A stretch of 22,383 nucleotides of DNA, taken from NCBI GenBank assembly GCA_036277635.1, contig DASUMP010000099.1:1-22383 (forward strand), written 5' to 3'. Both the position numbers and the translations under genes were made by a program. The notes below the pieces were generated by a model, which saw only the letters and a program-made list of their open reading frames with translations, searched no databases and was not told the origin of the DNA. Shown here piece after piece: positions 7,233 to 13,950 of this stretch (positions within the stretch are counted from its first letter, which is position 1; every line of letters starts with the position of its first letter). The DNA comes from DASUMP01 sp036277635 (lineage in GTDB: Bacteria; Actinomycetota; Acidimicrobiia; IMCC26256; PALSA-610).

Positions 7233-8211
7233 TGGCGTCGGCCTCCGTGCTCTCCGTGGTGGTGTCGGTCGTGGTGTCGGCGGCAACGTCGGCCTCGGCC
7301 GGCGCGGCGGCTTCGGCGGCCTTCGTCTCGCGCAGGCGCTGCTCGCGTTCGGCCTGGGCGGCGGCCGCGGCGGCGCGCGCCTCGGCCTGCTTGGCCTGGA
7401 ACGCCGCTTCTTCTTCGGGGGTGCGGGTGGGCGCCGCGGGGGCGGCGGGCGGACCGCCGTCGGCGTCCGCCCGAGTGCCGGCGCGCGCGTTGCGCTTCGA
7501 CGCGATGAAGCGACCGTCGACCGCGGCTTGCGCGACCACATGGCACATCAGCTGCGCGGAGCGGATCGCGTCGTCGTTGCCGGGGATGACGTAGTCGATG
7601 ATGTCGGGGTCGCAGTTGGTGTCGACGACCGCGACGATCGGGATCCCGAGCCGGCGCGCCTCGGTGACCGCGATGTGCTCCTTCTTCGTGTCGATCACGA
7701 ACACGATGCTCGGGGTGCGCTCGAGCGACTTGATGCCGCCGAGGTTGCGCTCCAGCTTCGCGAGGTCGCGGCGGACCTTCAGGCCTTCCTTCTTGATCAT
7801 CTGGTCGACCTCACCGGAGTCGACCTGGCGCTGCAGCTCGCGCAGCTTCGCGACGCGTGAGTGCACCGTCTGGAAGTTGGTGAGCATGCCGCCGAGCCAG
7901 CGGAAGTTCACGTACGGCATGCCCGAGCGCAGGGCGTGCTGCTGCACCGGCTCCTGGGCCTGCTTCTTCGTACCGACGAACAAGACCGTGCCGCCGTTGG
8001 CCACCGTGTCGCGGACGAACCGGTACGCGGTGTCGATGCGGTCGAGGGTCTGGTGCAAGTCGATGATGTAGATGCCGTTGCGCTCGCCGAAGATGAATCG
8101 CCGCATCTTCGGGTTCCAGCGTCGGGTCTGGTGACCGAAGTGGACTCCGGCCGCCAGCAGCTCTTTCATCGTGACGACGGGTTGGTGCTGCTTCGCGGTG
8201 TCGACGGCCAT
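7225..8211 (-). CDS. rpsB: 30S ribosomal protein S2 with long C-terminal tail
   Basis: The S2 core spans about 14-240: MKELLAAGVHFGHQTRRWNP (15-34), FVGTKKQAQE (78-87), FRWLGGMLTNF (103-113), VDTNCDPD and YVIPGNDDAIRSAQL. From about 241 to 328 follows a low-complexity tail rich in Ala, Glu, Gln, Thr and Pro, with a run of alternating Ala/charged residues that could be helical. The total of 328 exceeds the roughly 230-290 of most S2. The start is ATG at 8211 with AGGGAGG upstream; much longer in-frame upstream openings lack S2 similarity. A hairpin lies in its leader (8252-8270). It is the head gene of rpsB-tsf. Confidence 0.97.
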   Translation of the reverse strand: MAVDTAKQHQPVVTMKELLAAGVHFGHQTRRWNPKMRRFIFGERNGIYIIDLHQTLDRIDTAYRFVRDTVANGGTVLFVGTKKQAQEPVQQHALRSGMPYVNFRWLGGMLTNFQTVHSRVAKLRELQRQVDSGEVDQMIKKEGLKVRRDLAKLERNLGGIKSLERTPSIVFVIDTKKEHIAVTEARRLGIPIVAVVDTNCDPDIIDYVIPGNDDAIRSAQLMCHVVAQAAVDGRFIASKRNARAGTRADADGGPPAAPAAPTRTPEEEAAFQAKQAEARAAAAAAQAEREQRLRETKAAEAAAPAEADVAADTTTDTTTESTEADANG

Positions 8212-8251
8212 GGCCGTGCCTCCCTTGGTTCGACTTCCGCCCGCGCGAGCG

Positions 8252-8270
8252 CCACGGCAATGCTCCGTGG
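8252..8270. promoter_or_regulatory. rpsB leader hairpin in a 149-bp intergenic region
   Basis: CCACGG (8252-8257) and CCGTGG (8265-8270) form a 6-bp stem with a 7-nt loop, about 41-59 nt before the rpsB ATG. Such a position fits a ribosomal-protein leader structure, but I cannot match it to a known leader class. A possible -10 element (TACACT on the minus strand, 8333-8338) has no clear -35. The remainder of 8212-8360 shows only the AGGGAGG ribosome binding site. Confidence 0.3.
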
Positions 8271-8360
8271 ACGCCACCTCGGGGTTCGCGGGCGTGCAGG
8301 TGTGCCGGGGCCGAGTGCTCCGGTCGGCGGGCAGTGTAGCGGCGGCCCCTCCCGACCTCC

Positions 8361-9560
8361 TCAGCGCTCGGGACCGGGGGCCGGCGCGCGCCAGGCCTCG
8401 AGCCGGTCGGGCTCGGCCGTCCGCACGGCCACGACCAGCGCGTCGCGCACCGCGGCGAGTCCGGTGGCGACGCCGCCCGGGACCGGCGCCTCGAGCGCGG
8501 TGCCGTCGGCCGCGGCCACGACGTGGACCGCACCACCCCAATCGGCGACCGCGACGAGCCCGCCCGCGACCGTCGGGCGGGCGCCGAGGAGCGGGGCACC
8601 GAGCGGCGCGTGCCAGCGGTGCGCCCCCGAACGGGCGTCGAGCGCGTGGAGGTCGCCGCGGTCGTCGGCGACGACCACGAGACCGCCACCGACCGCCGGT
8701 GGCGACGACGGGTCGAAGCCGACCTCGAGGCGCTCCACCCAGCCGACCGCCCGGCCGACGAGGTCGAGACCGAGCACCTCGCCGGTGCTGCCGTTGCCGA
8801 CGACAGCCCAGCCCGGCTCGACGAGCGCGGGCGCCGACGCGCTCCCGGCGACGCCGAGGTCGAGCCCACCCTCCTCCGCGCCGGTGGCGGCGTCGTGCAG
8901 GCCGAGCACCCACCGGCCGCCGGCGTCGGACACGGTCACCACGGTGTCGGTGGCGGGGTCGACGACGATCGCGCTGCGACGCGCCACGCGCCCGGGCAGC
9001 TCGGCCGACCAGCGGGTCGCGCCCGAGCGCTCGTCGAACGCGTGCAGCGTGCTGCGCGCGCCGTCGGCCGACTCGACGCTCACGAACACCGTGTCGGATC
9101 CGAGCGCGACCGGGCCCGGCGGCGCGCCGAGCGCGCGCTCCCACCGCAGCTCGCCGTCGGCGCGGTCGAGCACGACGACCGACCCGGTGCGCGGATCGTC
9201 GCCGACGCGCGACGCGAGCGCGACGGTGCGCGCGTCGATCGCGGGGACCTCGAGCCCCACGTTCGCGACGCGGGTGTGCCACGCGAGCGCACCGTCGGTG
9301 CGGTGGGCGGCGACGCCGAGCGACCCCACGACCACCGCGCCGCGGGTGTCGGCGGCGACCAGCGTGGGGGCGAACGGCAGCGGCGCACCCCACGCGACGG
9401 TGACCGCGGCGGCGGGTGCGTCGGCGGGTGCCGGCGTGTCGCGACGGGCGACGCGCTGGGCGCGCGCGGGGGCGGCGCAGGATGCGGCGGCGACGAGCGC
9501 GACCGCGACGTACGCGCACGCGAGCGCGATCGGAACGGAACGACGGGGAGCGAACGACAC
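8361..9560 (-). CDS. Exported PQQ-type beta-propeller repeat protein
   Basis: A 399-residue protein with an N-terminal signal sequence: basic RR at 6-7, hydrophobic 9-26, then ASC at 26-28, a non-canonical lipobox, or ARA at 32-34 for signal peptidase I. The rest is a chain of PQQ/WD-like blades with the recurrent pattern of a D/T/S-G turn followed by Trp: DGALAWHTRV (89-98), DGELRWERAL (135-144), SGATRWSAEL (179-188), SGAHRWHAPL (311-320), with weaker copies near 226 and 268. It resembles BamB and quinoprotein-like propellers, but no quinone-binding residues can be assigned, so a scaffold or binding role is more likely than an enzyme. The start is GTG at 9560 with GGAGGCAT upstream; only 13 bp separate it from the preceding M23/hydrolase gene, implying an operon. 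Confidence 0.85.
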   Translation of the reverse strand: MSFAPRRSVPIALACAYVAVALVAAASCAAPARAQRVARRDTPAPADAPAAAVTVAWGAPLPFAPTLVAADTRGAVVVGSLGVAAHRTDGALAWHTRVANVGLEVPAIDARTVALASRVGDDPRTGSVVVLDRADGELRWERALGAPPGPVALGSDTVFVSVESADGARSTLHAFDERSGATRWSAELPGRVARRSAIVVDPATDTVVTVSDAGGRWVLGLHDAATGAEEGGLDLGVAGSASAPALVEPGWAVVGNGSTGEVLGLDLVGRAVGWVERLEVGFDPSSPPAVGGGLVVVADDRGDLHALDARSGAHRWHAPLGAPLLGARPTVAGGLVAVADWGGAVHVVAAADGTALEAPVPGGVATGLAAVRDALVVAVRTAEPDRLEAWRAPAPGPER

Positions 9561-9573
9561 GGATGCCTCCGGT

Positions 9574-11250
9574 TCAGGGCAGCACGACGGACGCGAGCCC
9601 GGCGATGGTGCCGGCGGTGCGCTCGACGCGAGTGATGACGGTGGGCGCGGCGGCGCCGACGAGGTGCGTGAGGAAGGAGAGGCACGGCATCGGCCGGCGT
9701 TCGAGCGCGGCCCGCACCGCGCGCAGCGCGTCGGGGTCGCGCACGATGGCGGAGTGCGCGGTCGGCGACCACGGGTTCACCACCACCGCGGTGGCGTCGT
9801 CGCGCGTGGCGTGCGACGCCGGCACCACGTAGTCGCCCGCCGCGCCGATCGTGGTGAGGTCGATCTGCTCGGGCAGGCGCGCCGCGTCGAGACGCTCGAC
9901 GAGGTCGGAGCCTTCGGCGAGATCGTCGACGGAGCCGCCCACCGGCGGCACGCCGAACCGTTCGAGCGCGCTGAGGAACGCCCGACCGGCGGGCGTGGTG
10001 GCGACGAAGCGCGCCGCGGTCGCGCCCGGGGCGCCGCGATGCGGACTCGCGAGGGTGACGACCGTGCCGAGCGGTGGGTACGCGGGGTCGGCGGCGTCGT
10101 ACTGGAGCGCGAGGAACGCCAGCACCACCACCCCACCCTGCGAGTGCGCGAGCAGATCGACCTCGCGCCCGGGGTGCTCGCGCTGCATCGCGCGCAGGTC
10201 GCGCGCGAGGCGGGCGGCCGCGACCTCGATCCCCACGAACGTGTCGCGGCGCGCGTAGAGCCCACCGCTCGGCGCGTAGGAGAACTGGCGGACATCCGCC
10301 GCGTCGTAGCCGAGCTCGGCGACCGGCCAGTCGGGGTCGACGGGCGCGGTGCCGTCGTGGCTGCTGTTGATCCCCGACACGAACAGCGCGCGGTGCGCGG
10401 ACCCTCCACTCCCGTCGGCGCCGGGCGCGTCGGGGTCGCAGCGGTCGCGTTCGCGCCGCCAGGCGAGCGCTCCCCTCGCGAGGTCGAGCACGAGCTGTCC
10501 GGCGACGCCGACCGGGCTCAGGGCGGTGGCGCGGCCCACGGCGTTGGCACCCACGCCGAGCGCGCCGCCCGCGACGTGGGTGGCGCCGCCGACCAGCCCG
10601 CCGACGCCGTCGACCAGCGCGCTGCCGGCACCACCGACGAGTGAGCCGCCGACATCGGCGAGCCCGTCGAGGAGGTTGCGGCGCTCAGCACCGGGTGACG
10701 CCGGCGCGGGTGGACGGTCGTAGGTGGGGACGAGCCGCACGACCTCGGTGAGATCGACCGGCCCGAACAGCGGCGAAGGGTCGAGGTAACGGCCGGTGGC
10801 GTCGCGCAGCCCCACGTGCACGACGCCGCGGTGCCCGGGCCCGTCGGCCGCCGCGGTGCCCACGACCTGCCCGCGCGCGACGCGGGTCCCGCGCCGCACC
10901 GCGACCGTCGCGAGGAACGAGAACGACGTGCGCAGCCCCGAGTCGTGCAGGACGACCACGTGACGCGTGCGGGCGACGGTGCCGGCGAACGCGACGACCC
11001 CTGCGGCGGGTGCGCGCAGCGCGGTGCCCGGTTCCACCGCGACGTCGATGCCGCGGTGGCCCGCGCCGAAGAACGCGACCGGCGCGACGAACGCACGCGT
11101 GATCGAACCGTCGACCGGACGCACCCATTGCGTCGGGTTCGGCACTTCGGCGGCGCGCGCCGGAAGAGCGGGCGTGCACGTGAGCACTGCGACCGCGAAC
11201 ACGACGACCGCCGCGAGCGCGCGGCGGAGCGGCACCGCGGAACGGGACAT
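9574..11250 (-). CDS. Secreted fusion: degenerate LytM/M23 domain + alpha/beta hydrolase
   Basis: A 558-residue exported protein with a signal peptide (hydrophobic 11-28, likely cleavage after ARA, 31-33). Residues 44-160 are an M23/LytM fold: zinc ligands H65 and D69 in GHRGID, and H145. The His that usually starts the HxH motif is Val143, and the His of the usual YxHL is Phe112 (FSFL), so peptidase activity is doubtful. A Gly/Ala/Val-rich linker (about 195-250) leads to an alpha/beta-hydrolase domain (287-520) with nucleophile Ser370 in AHSQGG, probable Asp473 (GDYVVP) and His499 (AHS), like PGAP1/lipase-type esterases. The start is ATG at 11250 with GGGGAGGT upstream; the longer in-frame ATG at 11319 lacks one. 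An M23 gene between whiG and rpsB is conserved in actinobacteria; the fused hydrolase is the unusual part. Confidence 0.88.
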   Translation of the reverse strand: MSRSAVPLRRALAAVVVFAVAVLTCTPALPARAAEVPNPTQWVRPVDGSITRAFVAPVAFFGAGHRGIDVAVEPGTALRAPAAGVVAFAGTVARTRHVVVLHDSGLRTSFSFLATVAVRRGTRVARGQVVGTAAADGPGHRGVVHVGLRDATGRYLDPSPLFGPVDLTEVVRLVPTYDRPPAPASPGAERRNLLDGLADVGGSLVGGAGSALVDGVGGLVGGATHVAGGALGVGANAVGRATALSPVGVAGQLVLDLARGALAWRRERDRCDPDAPGADGSGGSAHRALFVSGINSSHDGTAPVDPDWPVAELGYDAADVRQFSYAPSGGLYARRDTFVGIEVAAARLARDLRAMQREHPGREVDLLAHSQGGVVVLAFLALQYDAADPAYPPLGTVVTLASPHRGAPGATAARFVATTPAGRAFLSALERFGVPPVGGSVDDLAEGSDLVERLDAARLPEQIDLTTIGAAGDYVVPASHATRDDATAVVVNPWSPTAHSAIVRDPDALRAVRAALERRPMPCLSFLTHLVGAAAPTVITRVERTAGTIAGLASVVLP

Positions 11251-11356
11251 CGGACCTCCCCGGGGGCATGGCTGCTCGACCGGGGAAGGCGAGAGGAAGT
11301 GCGACGCACCGTAGTGCACCGCGGCCCGTGCGGGAACGGGTCAGATCGTTGCGGAC

Positions 11357-11379
11357 CCGATCAGACCTGATCGGATCAG
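11357..11379. promoter_or_regulatory. Overlapping palindromes at the end of whiG
   Basis: CCGATCAG (11357-11364) and CTGATCGG (11367-11374) form a perfect 8-bp inverted repeat with a 2-nt spacer. A second palindrome, CTGATC-G-GATCAG (11367-11379), overlaps it and the whiG stop codon. GATCAGA is also directly repeated 15 bp apart. A 2-nt loop and no U-tract argue against a terminator; stacked half-sites suggest a protein-binding site. It lies 107-129 bp upstream of the M23/hydrolase start, in an intergenic region of 125 bp otherwise without clear signals. Confidence 0.4.
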
Positions 11380-12161
11380 ATGGGGCCGCGGTCCGTGGCG
11401 GGATCGGCGAGCCGGCCCCGCAGCTGGAAGATCGACTTCGTGTGGATCTGGCACACGCGACTCTCGGTCACGCCGAGCACCTTGCCGATCTCGGCGAGTG
11501 TGAGGCCTTCGTAGTAGTAGAGCGTGAGCACCAACCGCTCGCGATCGGGCATGCGGTTGATCGCGTCGGCGAGGAGGTGACGCATCTCCTCGCTCTCGAA
11601 GCTCTCGACCGGGTCGTGCGTGCCGTCGGTGACCGTGTCGCCGACGGTGGTGCCCGACCCGCGATCGGCCCCCGCGCTCATCACCTCGTCGAGGGCGACG
11701 ATGCCGACGAAGCTGATCTGACCCATCGTGCTCGCGAGCTCTTCTTCGCTCATGCCGAGCTCGGAGGCGACTTCCTTGTCTTCGGGCGCGCGCTTCAGCT
11801 CGTTCTCGAGCTTCGAGTACGCCCGCTCGATCGCGCGCGCCTTCGCGCGCACCGACCGCGGCACCCAGTCGATCGAGCGCAGCTCGTCGATGATCGCGCC
11901 CTTGATGCGCGAGATCGCGTACGTCTCGAACTTGAAGCCGCGGTCGAGGTCGAACTTCTCGATCGCGTCGATCAGCCCGAACATGCCGTAGGAGACGAGG
12001 TCGGCCTGCTCGATGTTGTGCGGGAGACCGGCGGCGACACGACCGGCGACGAACTTCACCAGCGGCGCGTAGTGGAGGATCAGCTGTTCCCGGGCCTCCG
12101 AGGTGGCGCGCTGCTTGTAGTCGTCCCAGATCCCGGCAATCGCGGTTGTTGCGTCGTCCAC
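11376..12161 (-). CDS. whiG: RNA polymerase sigma factor, FliA/WhiG family
   Basis: A 261-residue group-3 sigma factor. Region 2 spans about 25-100, with GLPHNIEQADLVSYGMFGL (45-63), DAIEKFDLDRGFKFETYA and ISRIKGAIIDELR, near-diagnostic for FliA/WhiG. Region 3 is at about 110-175, and region 4 (about 195-250) ends in a helix-turn-helix (TLAEIGKVLGVTESRVCQIH). The start is GTG at 12161 with AGGGG upstream, 21 bp after the xerC stop, so xerC and whiG are probably co-transcribed. In Streptomyces the orthologue controls sporulation and sits in this same neighbourhood. No flagellar genes are in the window. Since WhiG-type factors are usually held by an anti-sigma factor, its regulator is probably encoded elsewhere. 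Confidence 0.93.
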   Translation of the reverse strand: MDDATTAIAGIWDDYKQRATSEAREQLILHYAPLVKFVAGRVAAGLPHNIEQADLVSYGMFGLIDAIEKFDLDRGFKFETYAISRIKGAIIDELRSIDWVPRSVRAKARAIERAYSKLENELKRAPEDKEVASELGMSEEELASTMGQISFVGIVALDEVMSAGADRGSGTTVGDTVTDGTHDPVESFESEEMRHLLADAINRMPDRERLVLTLYYYEGLTLAEIGKVLGVTESRVCQIHTKSIFQLRGRLADPATDRGPI

Positions 12162-12182
12162 TTCGCCCCTGTGCCCGAGGCC

Positions 12183-13064
12183 CTACGCCCGCGGATGCGT
12201 TCCCTCGTAGACCGACCGCAGCCGATCGCGGGTGACGTGAGTGTAGACCTGCGTGGTCGCGAGGTCGGCGTGCCCCAACAGCTCCTGCACGACCCGCAGG
12301 TCGGCCCCACCTTCGAGCACGTGGGTCGCGAACGCGTGGCGGAGCGCGTGCGGGTGCAGCGTCCGCCCGTCGGGGAGCGGATGCCGTTCGAGGATGCGAC
12401 GCGCGTCGCGCGGCGACAGCCGGTGGCCGCGCGCGTTGAGGAACAACGCGTCGGGCGGCGACGCGTCGCGCACGAGGTTCCCTCGTGCTTCCCGCAGGTA
12501 GTGCACCAGCGCGTCGCGCGCCGGTTCGGAGATCGGTACGCGGCGGACTTTGGCGCCCTTGCCGAGCACGGTCACGTGCCGCCGCCGCAGGTCGACGTCG
12601 TCGATCGCGAGCGAGCAGCACTCGCTCACGCGCAACCCCGACCCGTAGAGCAGCTCGAGGACCGCGAGGTCGCGACTGAGCGTGGGGACGGGATCGTCGA
12701 CGTCGGCGGCCCGGTCGAGCAGCGCGTTGGCGTCGTCGCGGCGCGGGACACGCGGCAATCGTGTCGCGCCGCGCGGCGAGCGCAGCTGGCGACCGGGATC
12801 GCTCGTGAGCACCCCGGTGCGGTGCAGGTAGCGCGTGTAGGAGCGCACCGCGGCGGCCTTGCGGGCGATCGACGCGCGACTGAACCCGCGCGTCGTGAGA
12901 TACGCGAGGTAACGCCGCAGGATCTTGTGGTCGAGACGGTCGGGCGCCGCACACGCGCCGCGTTCGCACCACGCGACGAACTCGACCACGTCGTGCTCGT
13001 AGGCCACGCGGGTCGCGGGCGCGGCACGGGTCAGCGACCCGAGATAGGTCTCGACGTCCCACAT
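12183..13064 (-). CDS. xerC: Site-specific tyrosine recombinase XerC
   Basis: A 293-residue phage-integrase-fold recombinase that resolves chromosome dimers at dif. The N-terminal SAM-like core-binding domain spans about 1-90. The catalytic domain holds the full set: R145 (GSGLRVSE), K169 (GKGAKVR), H239 and R242 (HALRH), H265 (LGHADLATT) and nucleophile Y274, with spacing like XerD. The start is ATG at 13064 (MWDVETYLGSL). The frame stays open to 13211, but that would run into the methyltransferase gene and adds no recognisable residues. Position next to whiG and near dprA matches mycobacterial xerC, so XerC is preferred over XerD. No clear ribosome binding site. A GNRA-capped hairpin lies just upstream. 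Confidence 0.93.
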   Translation of the reverse strand: MWDVETYLGSLTRAAPATRVAYEHDVVEFVAWCERGACAAPDRLDHKILRRYLAYLTTRGFSRASIARKAAAVRSYTRYLHRTGVLTSDPGRQLRSPRGATRLPRVPRRDDANALLDRAADVDDPVPTLSRDLAVLELLYGSGLRVSECCSLAIDDVDLRRRHVTVLGKGAKVRRVPISEPARDALVHYLREARGNLVRDASPPDALFLNARGHRLSPRDARRILERHPLPDGRTLHPHALRHAFATHVLEGGADLRVVQELLGHADLATTQVYTHVTRDRLRSVYEGTHPRA

Positions 13065-13082
13065 CCGCGCCGACGGTACCGC

Positions 13083-13100
13083 CGCTGCGTCGCCGCAGCG
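13083..13100 (-). other. GNRA-tetraloop hairpin between methyltransferase and xerC
   Basis: A perfect 7-bp stem (CGCTGCG at 13083-13089, CGCAGCG at 13094-13100) encloses TCGC on the + strand. As minus-strand RNA the loop is GCGA, a stable GNRA tetraloop. It sits in the 67-bp gap between the methyltransferase stop (13132) and the xerC start (13064). No U-tract follows; it may be a weak terminator or a processing/stability element. Confidence 0.5.
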
Positions 13101-13131
13101 CGGCACACGCCCCGGCGCACCGTGCGCGCGG

Positions 13132-13842
13132 TCAGGCCCGTTCGATGAACGCGATCCGGCGGTGCGCGTGCACACTGGCCACCGGATCGTTCGCGTCGCA
13201 CCCGGCGGCATCCCGGTTCACCGCGTCGAGCAGGTCCTTCAGGAGCGAGACGCTGGTGCCCGGCGTGCCGGCCGCGCCACCGCCGTAGCGTTCGTCGTAG
13301 GCCGTCTGCATGTCTTCGACGACGTACCAACCGCCCGGGCGCACCGACGGGAACAGCGCCCGGAACGTCGTGATGATGTCGGCGCCGCGATGGCTGCCGT
13401 CGTCGATCACCACGTCGAACGGTCCGAGGTCGGCGAGCCGTTCGAGCACGACGGGATCCGACTGGTCGCCGACGATGGTGCGCACGCGCGGCGCGTCGAC
13501 GTGCACCTCGTCGATGTCGAGGCCGATGATCTCCCCTCGCGGGAACCAGTCGCTCCACATCCGCAGCGACGCGCCTTCGCGGGTGCCGATCTCGAGCAGG
13601 CGGATCTCGCGCGAGCGCAGCGGCCGCAGGTAGCGCTCGTAGTGGCGCACGTAGCCGTGCCCGGCGACGCCCTTGTCGGTGCCGTAGACCGCGGCGAGCA
13701 GCGCCAGGTTCCCGCGGGTGAGGCGGGTGGCGGCCCGGCGGGCCCTCGCACCGGCGCCGGGGCCGAAGCGCGCGTCGATCCCGTCGAGGCCCCGCCGCAA
13801 CCCGCGGTGCCCGGCACGCTTGATGTTCGAGAGTGGCCGCAC
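13132..13842 (-). CDS. SAM-dependent O-methyltransferase, macrocin O-methyltransferase-like (TylE/MycE)
   Basis: A 236-residue class-I methyltransferase. YGTDKG at 53-58 and YVRHYERYL at 64-72 are hallmarks of the TylE/MycE group. Motif I is LEIGTREGAS (83-92), the acidic end of strand 2 is GLDID (107-111), the metal/active-site segment is VIDDGSH (145-151) and VVEDMQT is at 174-180. Characterised relatives methylate sugar hydroxyls of macrolides with Mg2+; related proteins occur in glycan and secondary-metabolite loci. The substrate cannot be assigned. The start is GTG at 13842 with a weak ribosome binding site; the basic N-terminal 45 residues may be partly misassigned. It is divergent from comM and upstream of xerC, a position not typical of this conserved run, so it is probably an inserted gene. 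Confidence 0.85.
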   Translation of the reverse strand: MRPLSNIKRAGHRGLRRGLDGIDARFGPGAGARARRAATRLTRGNLALLAAVYGTDKGVAGHGYVRHYERYLRPLRSREIRLLEIGTREGASLRMWSDWFPRGEIIGLDIDEVHVDAPRVRTIVGDQSDPVVLERLADLGPFDVVIDDGSHRGADIITTFRALFPSVRPGGWYVVEDMQTAYDERYGGGAAGTPGTSVSLLKDLLDAVNRDAAGCDANDPVASVHAHRRIAFIERA

Positions 13843-13913
13843 GCGGGCGGGAGTGTGTCACACCCCCCAGTTATCCTGCGCGCACCGGCGTCGGTCGCGG
13901 TCACGACCCTCCT

Positions 13914-13937
13914 ACGAGAAGTTCCGTGAAGTCTCGT
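13914..13937. promoter_or_regulatory. Inverted repeat before the comM ribosome binding site
   Basis: ACGAGA (13914-13919) and TCTCGT (13932-13937) can pair around a 12-nt loop, one base before the GGAGG (13939-13943) that serves comM. The 108-bp region 13843-13950 is the divergent promoter region for comM and the methyltransferase; TTATCC (13871-13876) is a weak -10 candidate for comM. Pairing near the ribosome binding site might modulate translation; this is inference. Confidence 0.25.
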
Positions 13938-13950
13938 CGGAGGTGTGGTC

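Noticed and set aside
7861..10644. 927-codon open frame on the + strand antisense to rpsB, the propeller and the M23/hydrolase genes
   Set aside because: Composition is typical of a GC-rich shadow frame, and the opposite strand has signal peptides, ribosome binding sites and conserved motifs.
11268..13148. 626-codon + strand frame opposite whiG and xerC
   Set aside because: Shadow of the two real genes; no motif and no ribosome binding site.
13854..13866. TGTCAC-containing patch as a remnant of the 54-nt repeat at the other inversion edge
   Set aside because: Only 6-7 bases match and there is no matching stem, so it does not support repeat-mediated inversion.
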